Assembly (NCBI GenBank): GCA_021827245.1
Contig: JAKAWN010000039.1
Span: 1-24,611 of the forward strand
Direction of reading: 5' to 3'
Length of the DNA: 24,611 nucleotides
Source of the DNA: Acidobacteriota bacterium
GTDB lineage: Bacteria > Acidobacteriota > Terriglobia > UBA7540
Below are positions 8,509 through 16,429 of the stretch, piece by piece (position 1 is the first letter of the stretch; every line of letters starts with the position of its first letter). A model generated the notes under the pieces. That model saw only the letters and a program-made list of their open reading frames with translations, did not search any database and had not been told where the DNA came from. The position numbers were made by a program, and so were the translations under genes.

Positions 8509-9387
8509 ATGGATGAAAATCGCACATCCAATCCGGAAACGCCGGAAGAATTCGCAAAGGAAGGTGCCGGGGAGCCATCAAAGCGGGCCACCCGCGCCGA
8601 CACACCCGCGCCTCCAGTCAAGCTGGAAGCTTATGAAGGTCCGCTAGACCTCCTTCTTGACCTCATCCGCAAGCAGAAAATCAACATTTATGACATCCCG
8701 ATCGCCAAGATTACGCGCCAGTATCTTGACTATCTTCGGCTGATGGAGGAACTGAACATCGATGTTGCAGGCGAGTTCATCCTGATGGCGGCAACACTGA
8801 TTTACATTAAATCACGCATGCTGCTGCCACCGGACCCAGAGGCTCCCGCCGAAGAGGAGGAAGGCGATCCGCGCGCCGAACTTGTCCAGCGGCTGCTTGA
8901 ACATGAGCAATTCAGGAATGCCGCAGAGATGCTGAAGTCAAAGCGAACGGTGGAGGAGGCAACCTGGTCGCATCCTGGAATTGGGGAGTTTACTGAGGCC
9001 GAAGACGAGCCGGGACTTGCCGTCTCCGTATTTGATCTGATCTCAGTGTTCCGCGAAATCCTTGAACGGGCCAAGAAACGCCCACAGATTCGGGTCCCGC
9101 ACGAACAGGTCACCGTTCAGGAGATGCTTGAGCACGTGAAGCAGGTGATGCGCGAGCGCACGGGGGCGGTCCCGATCGAAGAGCTTGTTGCTGGCTACGT
9201 CTGGCGACAGGCGCTCATCGCACTGCTCCTGGCGTTGCTCGAGTTGGTTCGCCTCCGGGCTGTCAACCTTCGGCAGAACGACCTTTTCGCGCCCATTACC
9301 GTGGTCAAGACCAAGAATTTTGAGGAAATTGTTGATTCAGTGGACGCCGCAGACCTGGAAGAAAGTCTCGGCGAAGTCCAGAACTGA
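8509..9387 (+). CDS. scpA: Segregation and condensation protein A
   Basis: ScpA is the kleisin subunit that bridges the SMC heads in the bacterial condensin complex. The hallmark N-terminal motif YEGPLDLLLDLIRKQKINIYD begins near residue 44 (YEGPLDLLLDLIRKQK). It is followed by helices with KITRQYLDYL and the FILMAATLIYIKSRMLLP segment. A central acidic linker (PAEEEEGD) and a C-terminal winged-helix part complete a 292-aa protein. The first 35 or so residues are a Pro/Glu-rich extension before the conserved start. ScpA lies between trpS and scpB. A six-base gap to scpB suggests co-translation of the two partners. Confidence 0.95.
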   Translation: MDENRTSNPETPEEFAKEGAGEPSKRATRADTPAPPVKLEAYEGPLDLLLDLIRKQKINIYDIPIAKITRQYLDYLRLMEELNIDVAGEFILMAATLIYIKSRMLLPPDPEAPAEEEEGDPRAELVQRLLEHEQFRNAAEMLKSKRTVEEATWSHPGIGEFTEAEDEPGLAVSVFDLISVFREILERAKKRPQIRVPHEQVTVQEMLEHVKQVMRERTGAVPIEELVAGYVWRQALIALLLALLELVRLRAVNLRQNDLFAPITVVKTKNFEEIVDSVDAADLEESLGEVQN

Positions 9388-9393
9388 CGGGCT

Positions 9394-10182
9394 ATGCTGA
9401 CAGACGAAACACTCAAAGCATTGATCGAAGCGATCATCTACGTCGCGCCGGAACCCGTGTCACTGGAAGCAATCGTCAAAACGCTGGAGGGCGAGGACCG
9501 CGACCGGGTGAAGGCACAGATTGAAAAGCTCACTCAGGAATTCGAACAGCCGTGCCATGGAATCGAGGTGCGGCACGTGGCGGGCGGATATCGGTTCTCT
9601 TCAAAGCCCGAACACCATGAGGTGCTGCGAAATTTCGTAAAGAGCCTCAAGCCGCTGGTCAGACTTTCACGGCCAGCGCTGGAAACACTGGCGGTCATTG
9701 CCTACCGGCAGCCTGTGACGGTACCCGAGATCGAGGAGATCCGCGGCGTCGATTGTGGCGGCGTCATCCATACTCTGCTCGAAAAAAAGCTGGTGGTCAC
9801 CGCGGGACGAAAGAACGTTGTCGGCCGGCCGATTCTTTATCGTACCTCGAAAGAATTCCTGATCCACTTCGGCCTCAAGGACACAAGCGAGTTGCCAAGC
9901 TTAAAGGAATTTGAAGAGTTGGCCCGGCAGGCTCTCGGGTCAGATCTTCCGACGGAGCGGGAACAGCAGGCCAGTCCGCTGGAATCCGAATCCCTGGCGG
10001 TTGAGGAACAACCCGTGGAGGGAAATCAAGACACCAACGAAATGTCTGAGGCGGTGGCTCAAGGCACGATGACAGAGGGAAATGCAACAGAAGAGCTAAT
10101 ACCTGATACGAATCAGGAGCCGGCGGCAGGCGAAGACGGCGTTGGCGAAGAGAGCGCTCCACCAGGCGAATCCAAGTCTTGA
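9394..10182 (+). CDS. scpB: Segregation and condensation protein B, with acidic tail
   Basis: ScpB dimerises through paired winged-helix domains and binds ScpA in the SMC complex. The first 190 or so residues carry the family pattern: ALIEAIIYVAPEPVSLEAI, then RHVAGGYRFSSKPEH, SRPALETLAVIAYRQPVT, and a motif VGRPILYRTSKEFLIHFGL. The last 70 or so residues are a Glu-rich, low-complexity extension. ScpB is commonly about 190-200 residues, so the tail is extra and probably disordered. The gene is directly after scpA and 13 bases before rluB, an arrangement known in many bacteria. Confidence 0.94.
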   Translation: MLTDETLKALIEAIIYVAPEPVSLEAIVKTLEGEDRDRVKAQIEKLTQEFEQPCHGIEVRHVAGGYRFSSKPEHHEVLRNFVKSLKPLVRLSRPALETLAVIAYRQPVTVPEIEEIRGVDCGGVIHTLLEKKLVVTAGRKNVVGRPILYRTSKEFLIHFGLKDTSELPSLKEFEELARQALGSDLPTEREQQASPLESESLAVEEQPVEGNQDTNEMSEAVAQGTMTEGNATEELIPDTNQEPAAGEDGVGEESAPPGESKS

Positions 10183-10195
10183 CCTTCAATGAACT

Positions 10196-10930
10196 ATGCA
10201 AGAGCGGCTGCAGAAAATCATTGCCGCAGCGGGCATCACATCACGGCGCAGAGCCGAAGAGATGATCGTGCAAGGCCGCGTCAGCGTCAATGGGCACGTG
10301 ATCCGGGAACTAGGCTCGAAGGCTGATCCTGAGCGGGACAAAATCCGGGTTGACGGCAAGCCCCTGCCGCGAACTCATGGTCATATTGCAATTCTGCTGA
10401 ATAAACCGACGGGCATTGTTTCAACGCTGAAGGATCCTCAGGGCCGCCCGACTGTGGTCTCGCTGCTGGCCGGGATCAAGGAGCGTGTTTATCCCGTTGG
10501 GCGCCTCGACTTTCAGTCTTCAGGTCTGATGCTGTTAACTAATGACGGCGAACTCACCAATTTCCTTACTTCACGGGCTTCCAAAATCCCACGAACGTAT
10601 CACGTCAAGCTGGAAGGACAACCATCGTCGAATGATCTCGCACGCCTCGAACGGGGCATTGTGCTGGATGGCCGGCCGACGGCACCCTGCAAGATCCGCA
10701 TGATTGCAGAACGCGATAAGCCGTGGTATGAAATCACTCTGGTCGAAGGGCGTTACCACCAGGTCCGCAGAATGTTTGAGCGCTCCGGCCAGCGGGTGGT
10801 CAAGCTCAAGAGAGTGCGGTTTGCTTTCCTCACAGATCGCGGCCTGGCTCCCGGAAAGTTTCGGCGCCTGAGCGCATCGGAAATCGACCGACTGAAGCAC
10901 TGGAAACCAGACAGCAGTCGTGAATCGTAG
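10196..10930 (+). CDS. rluB: 23S rRNA pseudouridine synthase, RluB/RsuA family
   Basis: The 244-aa protein starts with an S4 RNA-binding domain (QERLQKIIAAAGITSRRRAE, ending VNGHVIRELGSKAD). A catalytic domain follows with GRLDFQSSGLMLLTNDGEL, which carries the catalytic Asp of the RsuA/RluB/RluE/RluF family. A later segment, EGRYHQVRRMFE, is also conserved. The likely target is a uridine in 23S rRNA (U2605 in E. coli), but paralogues within the family are hard to separate by eye. Its position just after scpB is a common gene order for RluB, which supports the symbol. The ATG at 10196 starts directly with the S4 domain. Confidence 0.9.
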   Translation: MQERLQKIIAAAGITSRRRAEEMIVQGRVSVNGHVIRELGSKADPERDKIRVDGKPLPRTHGHIAILLNKPTGIVSTLKDPQGRPTVVSLLAGIKERVYPVGRLDFQSSGLMLLTNDGELTNFLTSRASKIPRTYHVKLEGQPSSNDLARLERGIVLDGRPTAPCKIRMIAERDKPWYEITLVEGRYHQVRRMFERSGQRVVKLKRVRFAFLTDRGLAPGKFRRLSASEIDRLKHWKPDSSRES

Positions 10931-11018
10931 ATTGTGAGCGACGAATTCCAAGTGGCGGGACCGCGACGCCTGGCAACCACGTCTGGAAACTCTGCGATCA
11001 TCCAACGTCGACATCCTT

Positions 11019-11024
11019 TATAAT
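11019..11024 (+). promoter_or_regulatory. Candidate -10 box for hisC
   Basis: A perfect TATAAT lies 23 bases before the hisC ATG, in the 117-base gap after rluB. No good -35 hexamer is seen 16-18 bases upstream, so this promoter is weak or needs an activator, if it is real. Confidence 0.35.
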
Positions 11025-11047
11025 TGCTTTTCGTCTTTTGACCGGCT

Positions 11048-12166
11048 ATGCCTCAACGATTTTCCATCAACGAACTGCTCCCGCCATGGGTGGCGCGCAT
11101 TCGGCCTTACCCTCCCGGGAAACCAATCGAGGAGGTGGAGCGCGAACTGGGGCATAGCGCCGTCAAGCTGGCGTCCAATGAAAATCCTTTGGGCCCTTCC
11201 CCTAAGGCTCTGGAGGCAATCCGCCATTCGCTTGTCCGAACCAACTTCTATCCGGACGGCAGCGGCTACTACCTGCGGAAGAAACTGGCGGAAATCCAGC
11301 ATCTCGACATGTCGCAAATCATTCTCGGAGCTGGATCGACCGACTTGATCGAGCTGGTTGCCAAGACTTTCCTGACCGCCGGCGACCAGGGCATTACGTC
11401 GCAGTCGGCGTTTTATATCTACCGCCTCGCCATCGAGGAAATGGGCGCGGAGCTTGTGCAAACGCCGCTGCGCAACAGTGCCTTCGATCTCGCTGCTATT
11501 GCCCATGCAGTAACGCAGCGGACGAAGGTGGTTTACATCGCCAACCCCAACAACCCTACGGGACGGATGGTCACCGCAGATGACATGGACAGATTCCTCG
11601 ACGCCCTGCCACCGCGCGTGGTGGTTGTGCTCGATGAGGCCTACTTCGAATACGTTCGCGAACCGGATTATTCCCATTCCGTCGACTACGTGCGAAATGG
11701 CAGGAATGTGCTGGTGCTGCGAACCTTCTCCAAAGTATATGGATTGGCAGGTCTGCGGCTCGGCTACGGCATGGGAAATCCCGATCTGATTGAAGCTCTC
11801 AACCGCGTCCGATCTCCCTTCAACGCCAGCAGCCCGGCCCAGGCCGCAGGACTGGCGGCTCTTGACGACCGGGAACATGTGACGTATTCGGTGGAAACCA
11901 ACACCAGGGAAATGAAGTTTGTAACGGGAGAGCTGGCGCTTGCGGGTGTTCGCTATACGCCGTCAGTCGGAAATTTCCTTCTGGTTGATACGGGCCGGGA
12001 TTGCGAGGAAGACTTCATCCGCCTGATGCACGAAGGGGTGATTGTCCGCCCGATGAAGCTTTATGGTTTTCCAACCTCTCTGCGTGTGACGATCGGACAA
12101 CACGAGGATAATGAGAAGTTCTTAGAGGGTCTTAGACACATAACCCGCATGTCAGTGCGGGGATAA
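11048..12166 (+). CDS. hisC: Histidinol-phosphate aminotransferase
   Basis: This PLP-dependent class I/II aminotransferase makes histidinol phosphate from imidazole-acetol phosphate in histidine synthesis. The 372-aa protein shows KLASNENPLGPSP near the N-terminus, YPDGSGYYLRKKLA, the PLP-pocket motif NPNNPTGRMV, and the PLP lysine K229 in TFSKVYGLAGLRLGYG. The C-terminal RPMKLYGFPTSLRVTIG is characteristic of HisC. No other his gene is present, so the gene is isolated from a his operon. Broad-specificity relatives (aromatic aminotransferases) share these motifs and cannot be excluded. Confidence 0.88.
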   Translation: MPQRFSINELLPPWVARIRPYPPGKPIEEVERELGHSAVKLASNENPLGPSPKALEAIRHSLVRTNFYPDGSGYYLRKKLAEIQHLDMSQIILGAGSTDLIELVAKTFLTAGDQGITSQSAFYIYRLAIEEMGAELVQTPLRNSAFDLAAIAHAVTQRTKVVYIANPNNPTGRMVTADDMDRFLDALPPRVVVVLDEAYFEYVREPDYSHSVDYVRNGRNVLVLRTFSKVYGLAGLRLGYGMGNPDLIEALNRVRSPFNASSPAQAAGLAALDDREHVTYSVETNTREMKFVTGELALAGVRYTPSVGNFLLVDTGRDCEEDFIRLMHEGVIVRPMKLYGFPTSLRVTIGQHEDNEKFLEGLRHITRMSVRG

Positions 12167-12197
12167 AGCGCTAAACTTATGATATAAGGGAAACAGA

Positions 12198-12226
12198 GGG
12201 AACAGGCCTAAGGCCCCCTCGTTCCC
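12198..12226 (+). terminator. Stem-loop after hisC, weak terminator candidate
   Basis: GGGAAC (12198-12203) and GTTCCC (12221-12226) enclose an inner GGCC-TAA-GGCC hairpin, about 30 bases past the hisC stop. A five-base bulge is present and no T run follows, so the call is weak. Confidence 0.3.
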
Positions 12227-12243
12227 CAGCATGGGAGTTTGTC

Positions 12244-12654
12244 ATGCAAGACCCGATTCAAACCATTCTGGAAACCTGCAGGACGCTGGCCGTTGTCGGC
12301 CTCTCCTCAAGACCGACACGGCCCAGCAACGGCGTCAGCTCGTACATGAAATCGCACGGCTACCGTATCATCCCCGTGAACCCAAACGAGGACTCCGTGC
12401 TGGGCGAAAAGGCCTACCCCACGCTGGAGGATATTCCGGAGGCCTTTGACGCGGTAGTGATTTTCCGCCGCTCAGAGTTTGTTCCTGGAATTGTGGAAAG
12501 CGCCATCCACAAAGGCGCCAAAGTCATCTGGATGCAGGAAGGCGTCCAGCACGAAGAAGCCGCCAAGCGCGCACGTGCAGCCGGACTGGAAGTTGTGCAG
12601 AACCGCTGCATCCTGAAAGAACACGCCAGGCACTTTGTGTGCGAAGGGATTTGA
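12244..12654 (+). CDS. CoA-binding domain protein, YccU-like
   Basis: The 136-aa protein is a single Rossmann-type CoA-binding domain. Visible motifs are LAVVGLSSRPTRPSNGV, GYRIIPVNPNEDSVLGEKAY, FDAVVIFRRSEF and IWMQEGVQHEEAA, followed by NRCILKEHARH. This domain also forms the first part of succinyl-CoA synthetase alpha and related ADP-forming ligases. As a stand-alone protein it has no proven reaction, although binding of CoA or an acyl-CoA is expected. The start ATG at 12244 has a weak GGGAG upstream. It is transcribed towards rarA, and the two converge across a stem-loop repeat. Confidence 0.85.
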   Translation: MQDPIQTILETCRTLAVVGLSSRPTRPSNGVSSYMKSHGYRIIPVNPNEDSVLGEKAYPTLEDIPEAFDAVVIFRRSEFVPGIVESAIHKGAKVIWMQEGVQHEEAAKRARAAGLEVVQNRCILKEHARHFVCEGI

Positions 12655-12679
12655 GGCTTGCTACCACGAAGGCCCCAAA

Positions 12680-12760
12680 GGTAGCCACGGCACTGCCGTG
12701 TGTGCCGTGGGCTCGTCCCCGCCAAAAGCCCACGACAGACAAATCACTGTCGTGGCTACC
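12680..12760. repeat. Nested inverted repeat between convergent genes
   Basis: The outer arms start GGTAGCCACGGCACTG at 12680 and end CACTGTCGTGGCTACC at 12760. They are inverted copies with two mismatches over 16 bases. Inside, GTGGGCT and AGCCCAC form a second exact 7-bp pair. The 81-bp element could fold as a cruciform or long hairpin. It fills most of the 127-base gap between the CoA-binding gene and rarA and could act as a bidirectional terminator or be a mobile REP-like element. Confidence 0.6.
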
Positions 12761-12781
12761 AATTCGGGAAACGGCCGGCCT

Positions 12782-14122
12782 CTACTTGCTCCGCATCTTC
12801 TTTTTCCATTCCTGAATGGCTTGCATTTTCTCTTTCAGGCGTTTTTCGAAGCCTTGGTCGGTTGGCTGGTAGTAGCGGCGGCCGCGGAGGTTTTCGGGAA
12901 GGCATTCCATGTTGGTCAGCTTGTCTTCAGCGTCATGCGCATACTGGTAGCCTTTGCCGTAGCCAAAGTCTGCCATCAATCCGGTGACAGGATTCCGTAG
13001 GTGCATGGGGACAGGCTCGGCGACGGTTTTCTGCGCGTCGCTCTTCACCTCTCCGTAGCCCACGTAGAGCGCGTTTGACTTGGGTGCGAGTGCGAGATAT
13101 ACGGCGGCTTCGGCCAGCGCCAGGTCGCCCTCGGGCAATCCCACAAAATGCACCGCCTGCATGGCGGCCACGGCAACTTCAAGCGCCTTGGGATCAGCCA
13201 TGCCGACATCTTCCGAAGCCATGCGAATCAGCCGCCGCGCCACGTAGAGCGGGTCCTCGCCCGCTTCGAGCATTCGTCCCAGCCAGTAGAGGGCAGCGTC
13301 AGGGTCGGAGTTGCGCACCGATTTGTGGAGGGCAGAAATCAGGTTGTAGTGTTCCTCGCCGGCCTTGTCGTAAAGGAGCACCTTGCGCTGGATGGCGTCT
13401 TCAATCAGCTTTTCTGTTATGGTGGCGCGTCCCTGTGGGTCCCGAGGCGCCGCTGCGACGGCGGTCTCGATGGTGTTATAGGCCGAGCGAGCGTCGCCAT
13501 TCGAAAACACGGCAATCTGCCTTAGCAGTTCATCGGAGATTTCAACTTTTTGGTCGCCAAGCCCGCGCTTCTCATCCTCTAAGGCCCGCTTGAGCAGAGT
13601 CACAATCTCATCCGTTGAAAGCGCAGAAAGCATGTAGACCTTGGTGCGCGAAAGCAGAGCGGCATTGACTTCAAAGGAGGGATTTTCCGTTGTGGCGCCG
13701 ATCAGGATAATGTCGCCGCGCTCGACATATGGGAGAAAGGCGTCCTGCTGCGCCTTGTTGAAGCGATGGATCTCGTCGACAAAAAGTATAGTGCGCCGAC
13801 CGAAATGGCGCGTCTTCTCGGCGGCTGCCATTACGTCTTTGATCTCCCGAATGCCGGAGAGGACAGCGCTGAAGCGCACGAAATCGCTCTTCGTCTTGCG
13901 CGCCACAATCATCGCCAGCGTGGTCTTCCCTGACCCCGGAGGCCCCCACAAGATCATTGACGCCAGTTCGTCACGCTCGATTTGCCGCAGAAGCGGCTTG
14001 CCGGGACCCAGGATGTGAACCTGGCCGACAAACTCCTCCAATGTCTCTGGGCGCATGCGGTCCGCCAGCGGCCGGCGGCCCTGTTGCTCAGTTGTGGGAG
14101 GCGGTGTTTCAAACAAGCTCAT
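12782..14122 (-). CDS. rarA: Replication-associated recombination protein A, AAA+ ATPase
   Basis: RarA (also called MgsA) acts at stalled replication forks and is the bacterial relative of eukaryotic WRNIP1. The 446-aa protein begins with a clamp-loader-like segment (RPLADRMRPETLEEFVGQ). It has the Walker A motif GPPGSGKTT at residues 60-68 and the Walker B motif DEIHR at 116-120 followed by FNKAQQDAFLPYVE. Sensor 1 is visible in IGATTENPSFEVN. The C-terminal half has the tetramerisation helices with SDPDAALYWLGRMLEAGEDP and ARRLIRMASEDVG. The start ATG overlaps the stop of the upstream methyltransferase gene by four bases. Confidence 0.94.
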   Translation of the reverse strand: MSLFETPPPTTEQQGRRPLADRMRPETLEEFVGQVHILGPGKPLLRQIERDELASMILWGPPGSGKTTLAMIVARKTKSDFVRFSAVLSGIREIKDVMAAAEKTRHFGRRTILFVDEIHRFNKAQQDAFLPYVERGDIILIGATTENPSFEVNAALLSRTKVYMLSALSTDEIVTLLKRALEDEKRGLGDQKVEISDELLRQIAVFSNGDARSAYNTIETAVAAAPRDPQGRATITEKLIEDAIQRKVLLYDKAGEEHYNLISALHKSVRNSDPDAALYWLGRMLEAGEDPLYVARRLIRMASEDVGMADPKALEVAVAAMQAVHFVGLPEGDLALAEAAVYLALAPKSNALYVGYGEVKSDAQKTVAEPVPMHLRNPVTGLMADFGYGKGYQYAHDAEDKLTNMECLPENLRGRRYYQPTDQGFEKRLKEKMQAIQEWKKKMRSK

Positions 14123-14961
14123 CGTTGATACTGGAAATTGCGCTGTCGCGCAATCTCGTACAGAAATATAGCCGCTGCCGTGGCGGCATTCAGTGAATCC
14201 GCTTCCGTTCGAATTGGGATGCTCAAAAGCTCATCGGCTTCACGAGAGATTTCGGGAGGCAGGCCCGCTGCTTCCTGGCCCACCAGAAGGGCGGCCGCCC
14301 CGCGAAGGTTTGCGTTAGACACGTCCACGGTGCTGTGGCGGTCCGCACCAAGAATGCGCACACCCGAATTCCGCAAAAGTTTGAAAAGGGTCCCGGGCTT
14401 AATGCTCACGAAAACGGGCATTCGAAAGATCGAGCCAACGCACGACCGCACGGCTTTGGGATTGAAAGGACTCACCGTCCCCGCCAATGCGACCACCGCC
14501 GAAGCTCCCAGAGCGTCAGCGCTGCGGATGATGGTGCCCATGTTGCCCGGATCCTGAAGACCACAGGCAATCACGAGAATCGCATTTTGAGATGCAACGA
14601 CAGTTTGCAGATCAAATGGGTGCAATTCTACCAGTGCAGCGATACCTTGAGGCGTTTGCGTACCGGCAATCTGCTGGAACAGCCGCTCGGGAACGCTCGC
14701 CACTTCGGATTCGCGAGGAAGCTGCTCCAGCAACGACCGGTGCCTTTCCGCTGAACCGGCGGCCAGCAGCACGCTGTGAACCACTGCCTGTGAACCGGGC
14801 TTCAAAGCTTCTTCAAGGAAATGAGGCCCTTCGCCGCATAGCCATCCGTCACGAGTAACACCCTCGGCAAGCGCCCGGCGAAAGACTTTGACCAGTGAGT
14901 TGGTTGCGCTAGTCAACTCCCGCACTGACATGTGAACGGGCGATCCTTTTTGGATATTCAT
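14119..14961 (-). CDS. TrmH-family (SpoU) RNA 2'-O-methyltransferase
   Basis: This family of SAM-dependent knotted methyltransferases modifies ribose 2'-OH groups in rRNA or tRNA. The 280-aa protein has an N-terminal substrate-binding region (SATNSLVKVFRRALAEG to GTQTPQGIAALVE) and then the catalytic SPOUT domain. Motif 1 is GLQDPGNMGTIIRSADALGA, motif 2 LLVGQEAAGLPPEI, and motif 3 IPIRTEADSLNAATAAAIFLYE (only IPIRTEADSLNAATAAAI need be read). It resembles 23S rRNA methyltransferases such as RlmB, but the exact target site cannot be told. ATGs at 14961 and 14931 are both possible starts and neither has a clear ribosome binding site. It is co-transcribed with rarA through an ATGA overlap. Confidence 0.88.
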   Translation of the reverse strand: MNIQKGSPVHMSVRELTSATNSLVKVFRRALAEGVTRDGWLCGEGPHFLEEALKPGSQAVVHSVLLAAGSAERHRSLLEQLPRESEVASVPERLFQQIAGTQTPQGIAALVELHPFDLQTVVASQNAILVIACGLQDPGNMGTIIRSADALGASAVVALAGTVSPFNPKAVRSCVGSIFRMPVFVSIKPGTLFKLLRNSGVRILGADRHSTVDVSNANLRGAAALLVGQEAAGLPPEISREADELLSIPIRTEADSLNAATAAAIFLYEIARQRNFQYQR

Positions 14962-15145
14962 AGACGATTGACAGGGGCTTCGCGTAGGCTCTTCTTTCTA
15001 ACCACAACTATCCCACGGCGTCCTGATCTGAGTATAAACCACGCTCAGCGCCAAAAGGCGTCTTGCGCGAACCTCTCACCGGCATCCTCTGGTAAAACAG
15101 CACCGCGCTCTTATTTCCGAATGATCAACCCACATGGAGGAACCG

Positions 15146-15379
15146 ATGCGGAGAGCTGTACATATCCTCATGATGCTCGCCCTCCCAACACCGGCTGCCG
15201 CCCAGACGTTCAGCGATTGGTTGGGAAGCCTTCCCGAACCTCGCCATAACGTTTTTCGGTGGAGGGGCGTTTGCCGCGCGTACGACCGACAAGCCGGCGA
15301 CCCGACTCCTTCGCTCGATTCAGTGGACCTCACTTCCACTCTGACGGGCGGTGCTTTCGTGGCCCCTGGATTACATTGA
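15146..15379 (+). CDS. Short exported ORF, possible gene remnant
   Basis: A well-placed GGAGG (15136-15140) precedes an ATG at 15146. The frame begins MRRAVHILMMLALPTPAAAQ, a good signal peptide cut after AAA. The following 57 residues (starting TFSDWLGSLPEPRHN) are not recognised and have no hydrophobic segment. The ORF ends inside the 3' end of the opposite-strand dehydrogenase gene (overlap 15330-15379), which is unusual for an intact gene. It may be a small secreted protein, or the head of a gene that lost its 3' end by rearrangement. The coding call rests on the ribosome binding site plus signal peptide only. Confidence 0.4.
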   Translation: MRRAVHILMMLALPTPAAAQTFSDWLGSLPEPRHNVFRWRGVCRAYDRQAGDPTPSLDSVDLTSTLTGGAFVAPGLH

Positions 15380-16361
15380 GCAAGGGTCTTCCTGCAACCA
15401 GGCGGTCGATGTTCTCGGCGACCAGTCGAAGGCGCTTCTGGCGCGTGCCGAGCATCCAGCCGGAAACATGCGGCGTCATAATGACGTTCGATAATTTGTG
15501 GAATGGGAATCGAGAAGGGCGGCAGGCTTTTTCGTTTTGGGGATAGCGGTACCAGACGTCGATGGCGGCCCCGGCAATTCTGCGCTCCTTCAGCGCGCGA
15601 TAAAGGGCTTCTTCCTGAACCACCGCTCCGCGCGCAACGTTGATCAAGAAAGCGCTGCGCTTCATGCAGGCAAATTCTCGCGGGCCGATCAGCCCGCGCG
15701 TGTCTTCGCTCAGCGGGCAGGCAAGAACAACGTAATCAGATTCCTTGAGAAACTGGGTCAAACCGGCGGGGCCCTTCCAGAAATCAACCCCAACCGGTTT
15801 TAGTTTTGGCGGATGAGCGCTAATGACTTTGATGGACATTCTCATCGCTCGCGCCCGGCTGGCAACTTCGCGGCCGATGTGCCCATATCCGATCAGGCCC
15901 AGGGTCTTACCTACCAATTCCTCGCGCGGGATTTTACCCTGGATCCACGAACCGACCCAGCTTCCCTTTCGAAACCGGGCATCCATGTTCAGCAAATCCC
16001 GGTTCAATGCAAGAACCATCATCAGCACGTATTCGGCAACCGCGGGACCATGGAAATGGGCGTTGGCAACGGTGACCGCAGGAGAGAGGAGATCCGTCCT
16101 GAAAGCATCAACACCGGCACTCGGCGCCTGGAGCAATTTCAGGTTGTGAGCTGCCCGCGCCATGCCCTGCGTAAAAAAAGGAGCCACCGCCACGTCGGCA
16201 TCAGCCAACTCTTTGAGCATCTGAGGAGTTTCGTGACTTACCGGGAAAGACATGATTGTCGACGGAGTCTTTGTGTGAGCCCTGAGGTCATCAATCCCCC
16301 TTGCGGTTTCTTTGCCCGCGACAACCACTTTGATCCGATGCTGACTGCCCCTTTGCCCCAT
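15330..16361 (-). CDS. D-2-hydroxyacid dehydrogenase, first of two in tandem
   Basis: This protein of 343 residues is an NAD-binding D-isomer 2-hydroxyacid dehydrogenase. Numbering from the ATG at 16361, the Rossmann motif is GYGHIG near 158-163, the catalytic Arg is R244 in NVARGAVV, and the catalytic His is H298 in MTPHVSGW. The segment after AAIDVW reads YRYPQNEKA, so the Glu usual in the DVFExEP-type motif is not in the normal place. I recall IDVWYRYP as a mark of one subfamily, so this need not mean inactivity. The substrate is unknown. A GTG directly before the ATG is an alternative start. The gene lies 68 bases downstream of a second dehydrogenase on the same strand, probably one operon. 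Confidence 0.85.
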   Translation of the reverse strand: MGQRGSQHRIKVVVAGKETARGIDDLRAHTKTPSTIMSFPVSHETPQMLKELADADVAVAPFFTQGMARAAHNLKLLQAPSAGVDAFRTDLLSPAVTVANAHFHGPAVAEYVLMMVLALNRDLLNMDARFRKGSWVGSWIQGKIPREELVGKTLGLIGYGHIGREVASRARAMRMSIKVISAHPPKLKPVGVDFWKGPAGLTQFLKESDYVVLACPLSEDTRGLIGPREFACMKRSAFLINVARGAVVQEEALYRALKERRIAGAAIDVWYRYPQNEKACRPSRFPFHKLSNVIMTPHVSGWMLGTRQKRLRLVAENIDRLVAGRPLLNVIQGPRKHRPSEWK

Positions 16362-16429
16362 CACTATCGCGAACGTCAGTTCAACTTGTTAACTTTGAAA
16401 CCTGCTGCCAACCTTCCGCCCCCGTTGGG

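Noticed and set aside
14962..15145. Possible tRNA or small RNA in the 184-base gap
   Set aside because: No cloverleaf or CCA-type end was found by eye. A TATAAA on the plus strand lacks a -35 box.
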